In this document: positions 54,620 to 64,000 of the stretch, in pieces
Layout: the number at the start of each line of letters is the position of its first letter
How positions within the stretch are numbered: position 1 is the first letter of the stretch
DNA from: Sulfurospirillum diekertiae
GTDB taxonomy: Bacteria; Campylobacterota; Campylobacteria; Campylobacterales; Sulfurospirillaceae
Direction: 5' to 3'
NCBI RefSeq assembly: GCF_002309535.1
Contig: NZ_CP023275.1
Coordinates: 1,860,001-1,924,000, forward strand
DNA: 64,000 nucleotides
Notes under the pieces: model-generated
Told to the model about the DNA's origin: nothing
The model's input: the letters and a program-made list of their open reading frames with translations, nothing else
Database searches by the model: none
Made by a program: the position numbers and the translations under genes

Positions 54620-55423
54620 TTGTTAAGCACTAAAAATTGTGTTGAATTTTTCAGGAAATTAAGAGACGTAGAGCTCGCGCACTACGCCTCTTCCCTTAGT
54701 TTTCACACCATTTTAGCGCTGATCCCCATTCTTCTCATTACCTTTAGCATTTTTACGAAAATGCCTCTTTTTGAGGTTTACTACGAAAAGCTTCAAGGCT
54801 TTATTTTTAGCTCTCTCATTCCCACGCAACAAGATGTGATGATTGGCTATTTGCGAGATTTTATTGCCAATACCAGCAATATGGGTGTGGTAGGCATCAT
54901 CTTTGTCCTCTACATTTCCATTATGTTCTTTTTAGATTATGAAAAGATTGTGAGCAAAATTTTTGAAATTCCAACGCGCAGTTTTTGGGAAGCACTTTCT
55001 ACCTACTGGACAATGGTGACATTGATGCCACTTGGGCTTATTATCTTTTTTTACAGTTCAGCGGTAGTTCAAGAGTTATTAGAAAAAAATGTCATTACCA
55101 ATTCGATCAATCTAGTGCGTTTTTCGCCCTATTTTATCATCTGGCTTTTGTATTTCATCATGTATTTCATCTCTGCCAAGACAAAAATTCACCTCAAAAG
55201 TGCTCTACTTTCCTCTTTTGTCGCTTCGCTCTTTTGGTATGTTTCTAAAATTCTTTTTGTCTACTATGTCACTTACAACAAAACCTATTTGAGCATTTAT
55301 GGCTCTTTTAGCATTCTACTTTTCTTCTTTTTATGGATCTATTTTTCATGGTTTATCTATCTCTATGGTTTAAAATTCTGCTTCTTATTGAATGAAAAAG
55401 AGACTGAGAAACGCAAAGCCTAA
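54620..55423 (+). CDS. YihY-family inner membrane protein
   Basis: The 267-residue protein has six membrane segments and the family start RDVELAHYASSLSFHTILALIPILLI near residue 14. The family was once named RNase BN by error and its true role is unknown. The start is TTG directly after the glcD stop. Its last 39 bases overlap the convergent comEC gene. Confidence 0.88.
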   Translation: MLSTKNCVEFFRKLRDVELAHYASSLSFHTILALIPILLITFSIFTKMPLFEVYYEKLQGFIFSSLIPTQQDVMIGYLRDFIANTSNMGVVGIIFVLYISIMFFLDYEKIVSKIFEIPTRSFWEALSTYWTMVTLMPLGLIIFFYSSAVVQELLEKNVITNSINLVRFSPYFIIWLLYFIMYFISAKTKIHLKSALLSSFVASLFWYVSKILFVYYVTYNKTYLSIYGSFSILLFFFLWIYFSWFIYLYGLKFCFLLNEKETEKRKA

Positions 55424-56650
55424 ACAGCCATAAAGTGCCAGTTTAGAGCGTATTGCCATGAGTGAAACACCCACGTATAAAACCAACATCCACCACGGAA
55501 AACTCAGCATGTAACTTTGTGCATTTACATGTAAAAAGTCAAGTAAGTAGGTATCTAAAATTCCTCCTAGATGGATTACATGTAAAAGTACGCCCAATGG
55601 GTAAAATACAATAAACACCAGACTAGAAATCGGTGATGTCAGCTGTAAAAAGGTAAATACAGGGAAAAATGTATGCACTATTGGAACCATTAAAAGAAAA
55701 ATACCCAAATCAATGATGCTGAGCAATACCCAGCGATTGAGACTTTCAAAATGGTGCAAAAAAAGAAAAAGGTAAAAAACACCCGCAACGGAAAACCAAA
55801 AAGAGAGTGAAAAAACAAGCGTTGGAAAGAGTGCTAAAAGCCCAAGCGAGGTGAGTCCTAGCATCTCATACGAAAGCACTTTAATGCCTCTAGAATAGAA
55901 AAAAAAGCCTAAAACACTCATCGCAAATGCTCTTAAAAACGATGGTACAAAATCGATCACAACCATATACGCAAATAAAACGACCAACACTATCATCGTT
56001 AAATCCGCCGTAAGATTTCGGTACGGGAAATAGCGGCTTTGAAAAAATTGATAGAGTGGTTTTAAAAAGAAAAAAAGCAGAAATGAGATGACACCCACAT
56101 TGTAGCCACTAATGGCAATCAGATGTGAAATACCCCACTTTTGGACTTCATCACGAAGCTCCTTCGAAATAGGCGTGGCAAAAAGCAGTGTTTTATAAAG
56201 TTCTGCTATTTTTTCATTGTCGTGTTGATTGTCAATCCAACGATAAAGTGGCTTCACATCAAGTAAGGGAGGATTATCTTCATAGATTTCATACACGCTC
56301 AATGATGGGGCAAAAAAACCTTGTAAGTAGGCTAAAAACGTGACTTTTTCAACGTTCAGTTTTACCTTTACACGGCTTTTAATAGGAAGAGAAGAGATGC
56401 GCCATGAAGTCGTATAAACCTCTGCACTGTTGCCATCGAGTTTGAGCTTGAAAACATCGTAGCTTCGCCCTTTTTCATTCGTTTTCGTGTAATGATTTAG
56501 TACCGTCGCTGTGTTTACATGTAAAGTATTTTTGGTGAGTTCTTTAAACTGATAATATTCAATTAACAGAGAGATAAACGCAATGCAAAGCACCACTGCC
56601 AATGTCAGAAAAAATTCCTTTTTGCTGACAAAGAGTGGTACGCTTAACAT
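55385..56650 (-). CDS. comEC: ComEC/Rec2-family DNA uptake channel
   Basis: The 421-residue membrane protein has the Competence domain with HLIAISGYNVGVISFLL near residue 178 and FLRAFAMSVLGFFFYSRG near 238. It lacks the C-terminal metallo-hydrolase domain found in longer forms, as is usual for this phylum. It passes single-stranded DNA through the inner membrane. Three palindrome copies occur in its frame (55524, 55576, 56514), read as LHVx each time. It overlaps dnaB by one base. Confidence 0.88.
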   Translation of the reverse strand: MLSVPLFVSKKEFFLTLAVVLCIAFISLLIEYYQFKELTKNTLHVNTATVLNHYTKTNEKGRSYDVFKLKLDGNSAEVYTTSWRISSLPIKSRVKVKLNVEKVTFLAYLQGFFAPSLSVYEIYEDNPPLLDVKPLYRWIDNQHDNEKIAELYKTLLFATPISKELRDEVQKWGISHLIAISGYNVGVISFLLFFFLKPLYQFFQSRYFPYRNLTADLTMIVLVVLFAYMVVIDFVPSFLRAFAMSVLGFFFYSRGIKVLSYEMLGLTSLGLLALFPTLVFSLSFWFSVAGVFYLFLFLHHFESLNRWVLLSIIDLGIFLLMVPIVHTFFPVFTFLQLTSPISSLVFIVFYPLGVLLHVIHLGGILDTYLLDFLHVNAQSYMLSFPWWMLVLYVGVSLMAIRSKLALYGCLGFAFLSLFFIQ

Positions 56651-58080
56651 TAAAGTGCTGGCATACTGATTTTCGCCTCTTTGGTATCCAAACTGGCTTC
56701 TTTATAGACAATTTCTATTGGAATTTTGCCACCGCCATCGACAAAGCGCGTACACGCTTTTTGGAAAACAAGATTGGCAACGCCAACAGGTCCATTTCTG
56801 TTTTTACCCACAATGACTTCGGCAAGCTCTTCTGGTTTCTCAAAGAAGTTACTTTTGTACTCTTTGCCTTCTGTGCGTGCTTTTTGCTCTTTCTCTTTCT
56901 CTTCGCGAATGCGGTAGACATCATCGCGGTACACAAACAAAATCATATCAGCATCTTGCTCAATCGCGCCCGATTCCCTTAGATCGCTCAGCATTGGGCG
57001 TTTATCGCTTCGACTTTCAAGTCCACGGTTTAACTGCGAAAGAGCGATGATCGGGATGTTCAATTCACGCGCTAAAAGCTTTAACCCACGGCTAATATCA
57101 CTCACTTCCAAGTGACGATCTTTATTCCCCGCTGAGTTCATCAACTGCAAGTAGTCAATAATCGCCATTGATATCTCAGGGTGTTGGCTTTTAAGTTTAC
57201 GAAGTTTTGCGCGCACTTTATGAATATCCACCGAGCCATTATCGTCCACAAAAAATTTACGTTTGCTCATCTCATCCGCCGCACTCGTAAGTCTTCCCCA
57301 CTGCTCATCACTCATATCACCTACTTTGAGCTTTTGAAGCGGTATAGAGGTTTTAGCACTTAGCATCCTCAGCATCAACTGCTCTGCTGGCATTTCGAGT
57401 GAAAAGATCGCAACACCACGACTGTGATCGAGTGCATTTTGTGCCAAGTTAAGACAAAATGCTGTTTTACCCATTGCAGGACGCGCCGCAACGATAACAA
57501 GGTCACCCTCTCCAAAACCAGAGGTGAGACGATTGAGCTCAGCAAACCCTGTATCGACACCTATGACTCCTGAATTGCCACGCTTTTTCATCTCATGAAT
57601 GTGCGCGATGGTCGCATGCGTCATTTCAGGCGATTCACGAAACTCTTTACTTCCATTCTCTTGTGTAATCTGATAAAGCTTTTGTTGTACCAGATCCACC
57701 ACTTCATTCGAAGGTAAATCTTTCTCAACGGCAATCTCTTTGATGTCACTGGTGAGTTGCACCAACTCACGTTTGATTGCTTTTTCACGAATCTCTTCGA
57801 CATACGCTTTGGTGGCAGGAAGAGGATTTGTAGAGAGAATTTCCAACATCGCATCTTCATCAAAACGACCTAACTGATTGAGCTTTTTCTTGATAAATTC
57901 CTCATCAATCGGTAGATCTTCACGCTCGCATGCCTCCATCGCTTCGTAAATATAACGATGGCTGGGTAGATAAAAATCTTTCGCAGATATAACAGCAGCA
58001 ATATCTTCAAACGTTGCTGGATTAAATAAAATCGAGCTTAAAACGGAACGCTCTATGTTGACATTGTGCAGATTATTCAT
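56650..58080 (-). CDS. dnaB: Replicative DNA helicase DnaB
   Basis: The 476-residue protein has an N-terminal domain ([14 protein letters not shown] near residue 8), Walker [14 protein letters not shown] near 205, Walker [10 protein letters not shown] near 305 and [16 protein letters not shown] near 370. It unwinds DNA at the replication fork. It is followed by comEC with a one-base overlap and preceded by ispG with a 4-base overlap. Confidence 0.96.
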   Translation of the reverse strand: MNNLHNVNIERSVLSSILFNPATFEDIAAVISAKDFYLPSHRYIYEAMEACEREDLPIDEEFIKKKLNQLGRFDEDAMLEILSTNPLPATKAYVEEIREKAIKRELVQLTSDIKEIAVEKDLPSNEVVDLVQQKLYQITQENGSKEFRESPEMTHATIAHIHEMKKRGNSGVIGVDTGFAELNRLTSGFGEGDLVIVAARPAMGKTAFCLNLAQNALDHSRGVAIFSLEMPAEQLMLRMLSAKTSIPLQKLKVGDMSDEQWGRLTSAADEMSKRKFFVDDNGSVDIHKVRAKLRKLKSQHPEISMAIIDYLQLMNSAGNKDRHLEVSDISRGLKLLARELNIPIIALSQLNRGLESRSDKRPMLSDLRESGAIEQDADMILFVYRDDVYRIREEKEKEQKARTEGKEYKSNFFEKPEELAEVIVGKNRNGPVGVANLVFQKACTRFVDGGGKIPIEIVYKEASLDTKEAKISMPAL

Positions 58081-59141
58081 GCTTTATACTCCTTGGCGGC
58101 AAGCTCAACGGCTTCTAAAAATTTATCCACAAGGTCTTCTTCTTTGAGTTTTGCAATAACTTCGCCTTTGACCATGACCAGTCCTTGCCCTTTTCCAAAA
58201 GCAATGGCGACATCGGCATGTTTGGCTTCTCCAATGGCATTGACCACACAGCCCATTACCGAGATATTCAGAGGGACTTTAATGTGTTTCGTACGACGTT
58301 CGACTTCGGCTACAGCATTGACAAGATTGGCTTCTAAACGTCCGCAGGTTGGGCATGAAATGATATTGATACCTTCCGCTTCCACACCGCTATCTTTCAA
58401 AATAGCACGTCCAACTTTGATCTCTTCTTCAAGCTCCCCTGTAATCGAAACACGCATCGTATCGCCAATACCATCCAATAAAAGAGAACCCAAAGCGATG
58501 GAAGATTTAATAGTGGAGTGAAACAACGTTCCTGCTTCTGTGACACCCAAATGAAAGGGGTACTCAACAAGAGGCCTCAGCATACGGTACGCTTCAACCG
58601 TACGCGCAACATCACTCGCTTTTAAAGAGACTTTCATATTGGTAAAGCCTAGATCCTCTAGGTATTTGATGTTATACAAAGCCGATTCCACCATACCTTT
58701 AGCCGTAGGGCCATACTTCTCATCAAACTCTTTTTCTAAACTTCCACTGTTTACGCCAATACGAATGGGGATTCCCCGTTCATTGCATGCTTTGACAACC
58801 TCTTTAACGCGATCTTTATTGCCAATATTGCCAGGATTGATGCGAATACAATCCACCACTTCCGCAGCAATCAGTGCCAAACGGTAATTAAAGTGAATGT
58901 CCGCAACAATCGGCAACGTGGAGCGCTCTTTAATCGCTTTAAGCGCGTGGGCATCATCGTAATCAGGCACTGCCACACGCACGATGTCACAGCCTGCAAA
59001 ATGAAGCCGTCTAATTTGCTCTACCGTTGCTTCCACATCATGGGTTTTGGAAAAGGTCATCGACTGTACGGGAATTTTAGCATTGCCACCGATGGGCACA
59101 TTGCCTACAAAAATTTGTTTGGTTGGGTATCGTTTTATCAT
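58077..59141 (-). CDS. ispG: 4-hydroxy-3-methylbut-2-enyl diphosphate synthase
   Basis: The 354-residue protein has the IspG start ([23 protein letters not shown]) and three Cys for the 4Fe-4S cluster in ISCPTCGR near residue 260 and VMGCVVN near 300. It acts in the MEP route to isoprenoids. The ATG at 59139-59141 has GGA at a good distance; an in-frame ATG five codons upstream has none. Confidence 0.95.
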   Translation of the reverse strand: MIKRYPTKQIFVGNVPIGGNAKIPVQSMTFSKTHDVEATVEQIRRLHFAGCDIVRVAVPDYDDAHALKAIKERSTLPIVADIHFNYRLALIAAEVVDCIRINPGNIGNKDRVKEVVKACNERGIPIRIGVNSGSLEKEFDEKYGPTAKGMVESALYNIKYLEDLGFTNMKVSLKASDVARTVEAYRMLRPLVEYPFHLGVTEAGTLFHSTIKSSIALGSLLLDGIGDTMRVSITGELEEEIKVGRAILKDSGVEAEGINIISCPTCGRLEANLVNAVAEVERRTKHIKVPLNISVMGCVVNAIGEAKHADVAIAFGKGQGLVMVKGEVIAKLKEEDLVDKFLEAVELAAKEYKA

Positions 59142-59218
59142 TTTAAAATCCAACATATAGTTTTAGAAGATTATACAACGAGTAGATTTAAGAACTAATG
59201 TTAAAAATGCATCATTCT

Positions 59219-59245
59219 CATAAAACAAGTTTTATGAAGCTTTAG
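59219..59245 (+). repeat. Hairpin followed by AAGCTTTAG, possible fragment of the dispersed repeat
   Basis: CATAAAAC and GTTTTATG pair around AA (59219-59236), and AAGCTTTAG follows directly, as after the first hairpin of copies A, B and D. The later parts of the repeat are not recognisable. It lies between priA and ispG and could also be the priA terminator. Confidence 0.4.
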
Positions 59246-59276
59246 GGGGTGTCGTGGATATATCCCTTAAAATACG

Positions 59277-61112
59277 TTAAGAAAAGGATAACGGATCGAT
59301 ATCCGCTTCTACATGTAAGAGTTTAACCGCATGTGCCAATTCAAGTAACGCTTTACTGGAGTCACTGCGTGCTAAAAGTTCATAGCGGTATTTGTTCGCA
59401 ATTTTTGCAATGTTCGCTTTGCCAAATCCCACCACTTCGACTTGAGGAAAATTTTGCGCGATGAGCGCAACTTGGTCGATCAATGCTTTGGCTTTTTCAT
59501 CTTTAACATGAGCACTCATGAGTCTGAGCATCTTTTTAAAGGGTGGGTAAAGTCCTTTTCGAAATACCAATTCATCCTTTAAAAACTGTTCAAAGTCGCT
59601 CAAATACTGTTTGAAGAAGTCGCTGTTTTTACTCTGAATCAGCACTTCACCGTACCCTTTTCGCCCTGCCCTTCCTGCAATTTGGAGTACCAAGGCAAGC
59701 GTTTTTTCACGTGATCTAAAATCATTCATACCTAAAAGTGCGTCCACCCCAAGAATGACGGCAAGCCCAACTCCGTGATAGTCATGCCCTTTACTGAGCA
59801 TCTGAGTCCCAACCATAATGTCGATCTTATGCTCATTAAAATCACTTAAAATCTCAGAGAGTTTTTTTTCTGTTCGTACTTCATCACGGTCAAACTGTTG
59901 CACAACATGTTCAGAAAAATGCTCAGAGAGTTTTTGACTCACTTCCGCCGTTCCCATGCGTGTTGCGACAATATCTTCACATCCACATTTAGGACAGACT
60001 TTGGGGATGACTTCGGTGTAGTTGCAGTAGTGGCATTTGAGTGCGTTCATATTATGGTGAAGACTCATGCCAACACTGCAAAACGGGCACTCGACATTCG
60101 CGCCACAGTTTTTACATGTAATGTACTTAAAGTTCGCGCGTGTTGGCAAAAAGACGATAACTTGCTTGTGTGCATCGAGCGCTTTTTGAATTGCCTGTGT
60201 CATCTTAAAACTAAGTCCATGCTCGCCATCATCGTACATGATGTAACTTTGCGACTCAAAAAATGTGCCCTTAAGCCTAAAAGTTGGAATCTTATGAAAG
60301 CTACCCAACGTGGGCGTTGCAGAGCCTAAAAGCACTTTGCAGCCCAGTTTTTGCCCAAAAAGGAGTGCCAAATCTTTAGCATTGTAACGAGGGCGATTAC
60401 CTGACTTGTAACTTTCATCGTGCTCTTCATCGACCACAATCAAGCCTAAGTATTCCAACGGCAAGAAAAGTGCGGAACGCGTTCCTGCAATGATGGAAAT
60501 TTTGCCCTCTGCAAGGGCACTGAGTATCTGCTCTTTTTTCTTTGCGCTAATCTTTGAGTGCCAAATAGCAACGTGTGTACCAAAATGATGCTTCAAACGG
60601 TTTTTCATCTGAGGTGTCAACCCAATCTCTGGAAGTAAGAAGATAGCCTGTTTGCCCTCATTGACCGTTTTTTCAAAGAGCTTCATATAGATTTCGGTTT
60701 TGCCACTTCCTGTATCGCCAAAAAGCAGTGACGTAGGATGCGCTTCGATAAAGTCATATGCCTTGTGTTGTTCGGTGGAAAGTGTTATATCTATCGTAAT
60801 TTTTTCGTTTACATGTAAAGCATTGTGAGTATACGGTACAAAAAGGCTTAGTGCTTCACCCAATGAACAGACGTAATACTCGGCGATAAAACGAGCAAGT
60901 TCAAGTGTTTTGGGAGGGTAAAAGGTTTTACATGTAAACGAAATAGTTTCACATTCAAACGAGGGTTTTTCAACTTCGGCTATCACCACACCTTGTGTGG
61001 TTCGCTTGGAAAGTGTGACTTCAACGATAGCACCTAAAGGAAGTGATTGCTCCGACTGATAGGTTAAAGGAGAAAGAGGAGATTTTAAAAGAGCAATATG
61101 GTAGTAAAACAC
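59277..61112 (-). CDS. priA: Primosomal protein N' (replication restart helicase PriA)
   Basis: The 611-residue protein has an N-terminal DNA-binding domain, Walker A FGDTGSGKTEIY near residue 133, DEEH (VVDEEHDESYK) near 225, eight zinc-binding Cys near 335-375 (CKNCG, CPFC, CHYC, CPKC) and helicase motifs QIAGRAGRKG near 480. It reloads the replisome at stalled forks. I chose GTG at 61110-61112 because it matches the family start FYYxIALLKSPL; earlier starts overlap the pseudopilin gene. Three palindrome copies lie in frame (60111, 60808, 60928). Confidence 0.9.
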   Translation of the reverse strand: MFYYHIALLKSPLSPLTYQSEQSLPLGAIVEVTLSKRTTQGVVIAEVEKPSFECETISFTCKTFYPPKTLELARFIAEYYVCSLGEALSLFVPYTHNALHVNEKITIDITLSTEQHKAYDFIEAHPTSLLFGDTGSGKTEIYMKLFEKTVNEGKQAIFLLPEIGLTPQMKNRLKHHFGTHVAIWHSKISAKKKEQILSALAEGKISIIAGTRSALFLPLEYLGLIVVDEEHDESYKSGNRPRYNAKDLALLFGQKLGCKVLLGSATPTLGSFHKIPTFRLKGTFFESQSYIMYDDGEHGLSFKMTQAIQKALDAHKQVIVFLPTRANFKYITCKNCGANVECPFCSVGMSLHHNMNALKCHYCNYTEVIPKVCPKCGCEDIVATRMGTAEVSQKLSEHFSEHVVQQFDRDEVRTEKKLSEILSDFNEHKIDIMVGTQMLSKGHDYHGVGLAVILGVDALLGMNDFRSREKTLALVLQIAGRAGRKGYGEVLIQSKNSDFFKQYLSDFEQFLKDELVFRKGLYPPFKKMLRLMSAHVKDEKAKALIDQVALIAQNFPQVEVVGFGKANIAKIANKYRYELLARSDSSKALLELAHAVKLLHVEADIDPLSFS

Positions 61113-61117
61113 ATAAA

Positions 61118-61585
61118 TTATTTTGTTAGATTTGCACAATCATTGTCATTTGCGGCATTATGAGCACAATCAAAATTTCCAGTTGCACGAGTATAATTAA
61201 AATCAACATACCGCGAATCACTCAAATAATAACGATACTGCGTCGTTGCTCCATTATCTGATTTTTTCATCCAAAATCCACCACTTGCTTTAGAATAAAG
61301 TGGATATTGAAGAATAGACACTGTAGCATTACCATCAAATAAAGATTCTCCTGACGTATCTTTAGCAGCATCATCAAGGATTTGAGGAAAGGCGACAACA
61401 CCATTAAGCATATTTTTACCACGTTCATTACTAATAGCAGAACGAATTGCAGCAACATTGCTTTGCCCTCGCGCCATCTTAGCATCTTCGATAAAAGGTG
61501 CCATCTTTGGAAAAGCTACAGCACCTAAAATACCAAGAATCACAATAACAAAAACAAGCTCTATCATTGTAAATGCTAATTTCAT
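61118..61585 (-). CDS. Type II/IV pseudopilin-like protein
   Basis: The 155-residue protein has a prepilin start KLAFTMIELVFVIVILGILG, with Ala instead of Gly before the cleavage point, which prepilin peptidases often accept. A variable C-terminal domain has two Cys (CAHNAANDNDC) that may form a disulfide. It lies between priA and a second pseudopilin and is probably part of a type II secretion or competence pilus. Confidence 0.82.
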   Translation of the reverse strand: MKLAFTMIELVFVIVILGILGAVAFPKMAPFIEDAKMARGQSNVAAIRSAISNERGKNMLNGVVAFPQILDDAAKDTSGESLFDGNATVSILQYPLYSKASGGFWMKKSDNGATTQYRYYLSDSRYVDFNYTRATGNFDCAHNAANDNDCANLTK

Positions 61586-61643
61586 AAACTATGACCCTTT
61601 TAAAGTAGAGAGCACAAGACTGCCCTCTATACTTAAACACATA

Positions 61644-62144
61644 TTAGAATGAAGATTTAGAAACATTAAAATCGTTGTCTGCGCCAGATTTTTTACTACT
61701 ATACCAGAAGCGAGGCGCCTCCGTAGAGTTTCCATCACGTCCAAAGATATAAATTGAATTTGTAGAATCCGCTAATATTTGGCAAGTCTCTAATGGTTGT
61801 ATAGCAGTAGCTACACAATGTCCTAATGCTGTTCCTAAATCTGTATTAACTACTTTAAAGTTACTTGGAATTTCCATGTAATAAGATAATTGAATTCTTT
61901 CATCATTGGCATTTGCCGTTTTCATTTTTCCTAATGTAACGCTGACATTACCATCATCTGCCATTTGTGCTTTTCCCCAAAGTCCAGGAACAACAACACT
62001 ATTGAGTTGCGCGACCAATTCTCCCGCTTTTGCCAAACGTGCTTGCTCTTGTACCCCTACCATTCTTGGCAAAGCCACGGCTGCTAAGATACCTAAAATA
62101 ACGATAACGAAGATAAGTTCGATCATCGTGAAACCTTTTTTCAT
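61644..62144 (-). CDS. Type II/IV pseudopilin, GspG-like start
   Basis: The 166-residue protein has the classic prepilin motif KKGFTMIELIFVIVILGILAAVALPRM and a variable globular domain with two Cys (residues near 112 and 123). The ATG at 62142-62144 has AAGGAG ahead; a GTG two codons earlier is weaker. It precedes the other pseudopilin by 58 bases and shares its N-terminal helix. Confidence 0.85.
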   Translation of the reverse strand: MKKGFTMIELIFVIVILGILAAVALPRMVGVQEQARLAKAGELVAQLNSVVVPGLWGKAQMADDGNVSVTLGKMKTANANDERIQLSYYMEIPSNFKVVNTDLGTALGHCVATAIQPLETCQILADSTNSIYIFGRDGNSTEAPRFWYSSKKSGADNDFNVSKSSF

Positions 62145-62226
62145 ATTCACTCCTTGTTTTTTTGTTAGTCAATACACTTATTGACCACGTAAAAGCCATT
62201 CTAGTACAATATTTTTGAAGCTCGAC

Positions 62227-62445
62227 TTAAATCTCATCCATTTGATGTAACAGCTTGGTAACCTCTTGTTCGAGAACGAAATTATCATAACATTTTCCCA
62301 CGTACGCAAACAGAAGTTCTTTGGGGTCAATGGTGCTTTTTTCTTTAAATTTCTCTTTAAAATCCGCTTCAAACTGCACGGCGAAATCACCCTCTAACTT
62401 GATGTCAAAGTCTTTGCCACCAAGGCTAATGGTTATTTTACTCAT
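62227..62445 (-). CDS. Small conserved protein, possibly ZapA-like
   Basis: The 72-residue protein starts with a beta-rich block (KITISLGGKDFDIKLEGDF), then an acidic/basic helical part. The beginning recalls ZapA cell-division proteins but the match is weak. It follows the coiled-coil gene with a 4-base overlap, which fits a ZapA/ZapB-type pair in arrangement only. Function is open. Confidence 0.55.
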   Translation of the reverse strand: MSKITISLGGKDFDIKLEGDFAVQFEADFKEKFKEKSTIDPKELLFAYVGKCYDNFVLEQEVTKLLHQMDEI

Positions 62446-62675
62446 TTGCCAAGCACTGCTTCGATTTTGCTGAGTAAATCATCAGAATTGACGTTTTTAC
62501 TAATGAGGTCTTGCTCCAATTTTGCAATCTGCACATTTTTAGCTTCTGCCAACGCTTTGGCCTTGACCACTTCTTGACGTAGGGCTTCATTTTGTGCCAG
62601 AAGATCTTTGTATTTTTCCAAAAGTTCCGTTATCTTTTGGCTTAATGTGCTAATGTTTCGCTCTTCTTCAAACAT
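62442..62675 (-). CDS. Small coiled-coil protein
   Basis: The 77-residue protein is one heptad-rich helix ([43 protein letters not shown], quoted in part by position 13-55) with no membrane segment. It may act with the next small protein through the helix. A divergent promoter region separates it from uvrB. Confidence 0.6.
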   Translation of the reverse strand: MFEEERNISTLSQKITELLEKYKDLLAQNEALRQEVVKAKALAEAKNVQIAKLEQDLISKNVNSDDLLSKIEAVLGK

Positions 62676-62701
62676 TTAGGACTCCATTGTGGTCTGTTTG
62701 G

Positions 62702-62707
62702 TATAAT
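62702..62707 (+). promoter_or_regulatory. Probable -10 box of uvrB
   Basis: TATAAT lies 31 bases ahead of the ATG at 62738 in the 62-base region between the coiled-coil gene and uvrB. The preceding bases (TCTGTTTGG) fit the T-rich region seen ahead of other promoters here. Confidence 0.5.
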
Positions 62708-62737
62708 TGTAACAAAATAATGGGAAAAGTATCAACT

Positions 62738-64000
62738 ATGAGCGAATTTTATTTAGAAAGTCCCTATCAGCCATCCGGCGATCAACCGCAAGCCATCGAT
62801 AAACTGGTTGCGTCCATCCAAAAAGGAAGTCGTTATCAAACGTTGATTGGTGTGACGGGTAGCGGTAAAACCTATACAATGGCACAGATCATTCAAAAAC
62901 TGAAGATGCCAACCCTCGTCATGACGCACAACAAAACCCTTGCAGCGCAACTTTACAGTGAATTTAAGGGCTTTTTTCCTAAAAATCATGTGGAGTATTT
63001 TATCAGCTATTACGACTACTATCAACCTGAGGCGTATATTCCAAGAAGTGATCTTTTCATCGAAAAAGACAGTTCTATCAACGAAGAGTTAGAGCGTTTA
63101 CGCCTCAGTGCGACAGCATCACTGCTTAGTTTTGATGATGTCATCTGTGTCGCTTCCGTCTCGGCAAATTATGGTTTGGGCGATCCAAGTGAGTATAAAG
63201 AGATGGTGCAAGTCATCGAAAAAGGCGAAAGTATCAACCAAAAAAAGCTTCTTTTGCGCCTTGTCGACATGGGTTATAAACGCAATGACACCTTTTTTGA
63301 TCGCGGTTGTTTTAGGGTCAGTGGCGATGTCATCGACATTTACCCCGCCTACAGTGAAGAAGAGGCGATTCGTGTGGAGTTTTTTGGTGACGAAGTGGAG
63401 AGCATCAACTATTTTGAAGTGTTTCTTAATAAAAAACTGCAAAACCTAAACAAAGTCGTCATCTATGCCGCCAATCAGTTTATCGTCGGGCACGAGAGGC
63501 TTCAAAAAGCGATCAAATCCATCGAGCAAGAGTTAGATGAACGCCTCGAATACTTCAAAAAAGAGGACAAATTGGTCGAGTATCAACGCCTTAAACAACG
63601 TGTTGAGTTTGACCTAGAGATGCTTCAAAGCACCGGAGCATGTAAAGGCGTTGAAAACTATGCACGATATTTGACAGGGATAGAGCCTGGTGGTACACCC
63701 TACTCGTTGTTTGACTACTTTGAAGCCATGAATAAAGAGTATCTGGTCATCGTCGATGAATCCCATGTCAGTCTTCCACAATTTCGCGGTATGTTTGCGG
63801 GAGATCGCAGTCGTAAAGAGGTGCTTGTCGAGTATGGATTTAGACTTCCAAGCGCACTAGATAACCGTCCTTTAATGTTTGATGAGTTTATCCATAAAGC
63901 ACCACGTTACCTTTTTGTCAGTGCCACACCTAAGGATTTGGAGCTGGAACTTAGTGGTGATAACACCGCCGAACAGATCATCCGCCCGACGGGGCTTCTT
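62738..64000 (+). CDS. uvrB: Excinuclease ABC subunit B (3' end cut off)
   Basis: The first 421 codons are present. They include [12 protein letters not shown] near residue 10, Walker [12 protein letters not shown] near 38, the beta-hairpin region [15 protein letters not shown] near 91 and [13 protein letters not shown] near 330. UvrB checks DNA damage and works with UvrA and UvrC in nucleotide excision repair. The ATG at 62738 has GGGAAAAG upstream; an earlier in-frame ATG at 62720 has no binding site. Confidence 0.97.
   Translation, partial: MSEFYLESPYQPSGDQPQAIDKLVASIQKGSRYQTLIGVTGSGKTYTMAQIIQKLKMPTLVMTHNKTLAAQLYSEFKGFFPKNHVEYFISYYDYYQPEAYIPRSDLFIEKDSSINEELERLRLSATASLLSFDDVICVASVSANYGLGDPSEYKEMVQVIEKGESINQKKLLLRLVDMGYKRNDTFFDRGCFRVSGDVIDIYPAYSEEEAIRVEFFGDEVESINYFEVFLNKKLQNLNKVVIYAANQFIVGHERLQKAIKSIEQELDERLEYFKKEDKLVEYQRLKQRVEFDLEMLQSTGACKGVENYARYLTGIEPGGTPYSLFDYFEAMNKEYLVIVDESHVSLPQFRGMFAGDRSRKEVLVEYGFRLPSALDNRPLMFDEFIHKAPRYLFVSATPKDLELELSGDNTAEQIIRPTGLL

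Noticed and set aside
59898-60329. Plus-strand frame of 143 codons opposite priA
   Set aside because: It is a mirror of the zinc-binding and helicase region of PriA and has no ribosome binding site or family match.

Overview
The window looks like a chromosome segment of a Campylobacterota bacterium, most likely Sulfurospirillum or a close relative. I infer this from the families present: adjacent flgF/flgG, a large RpoD with an acidic linker, a PgbA-like N-terminal domain protein, a Csd3/HdpA-like peptidase, the short ComEC, ArsRS-like signalling genes, and many c-type cytochrome genes. The DNA is AT-rich, genes are closely packed, and many neighbours overlap by 1 to 11 bases. No rRNA, tRNA, CRISPR array or intact insertion sequence was seen.

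Layout. 1-2.3 kb: a DEAD-box RNA helicase (cut by the window edge) and two lipoproteins, one FlgO-like. 2.5-6.9 kb: an SHP / diheme cytochrome c / cytochrome b module with a Spy-like periplasmic protein and an ArsRS-like two-component pair. 6.9-13.5 kb: a methylcitrate-cycle operon (prpE-B-C-D) with a divergent HTH regulator. 13.6-17.6 kb: a lipoprotein, a PhnA/YjdM protein, AzlCD, a small membrane protein, and FlgG and FlgF. 17.7-21.5 kb: rpoD with a PAS-like partner, then an HxlR regulator divergent from a flavodoxin-like reductase. 21.6-25.5 kb: a zinc acquisition operon (ZevAB-like plus ZnuCBA-like). 25.6-32.8 kb: a SapC-family gene and an acetate module (acs, actP, DUF485 protein) followed upstream by a two-component system. 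32.9-38.1 kb: agmatine deiminase, a cation efflux protein, FeoAB and N-carbamoylputrescine amidase. Together the two agu genes convert agmatine to putrescine. 38.2-39.7 kb: an AbiE-type toxin/antitoxin pair. 40.0-48.6 kb: a self-contained iron-uptake island (ExbB, ExbD, TonB, FecI-type sigma, FecR, a TonB receptor with a signalling domain, and an ABC importer). 48.7-55.4 kb: a small membrane protein, a molybdate-binding Mop protein, a Nudix hydrolase, CorA, an M23 peptidase, a PgbA-like protein, GlcD and a YihY-family protein. 55.4-64 kb: ComEC, DnaB, IspG, PriA, two pseudopilins, two small conserved proteins and UvrB (cut by the window edge).

Three things stand out at the DNA level. First, the palindrome TTTACATGTAAA (core TTACATGTAA) occurs 34 times by my hand count, against well under one expected. 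It lies in genes and between them, much like a DNA uptake sequence or the cyanobacterial HIP1 element. Four pairs share exactly the same 22-base period and can form stem-loops at gene ends. A perfect 34-base copy of one pair brackets the zinc operon. Second, a dispersed intergenic element of about 55-70 bases recurs at least five times. It has hairpins whose two arms change together between copies. Third, two genes (prpE and the sapC-family gene) each carry an in-frame TAA close to the start codon, with clear homologous coding sequence on both sides. These are either real early nonsense mutations, sequence errors, or recoded stops.
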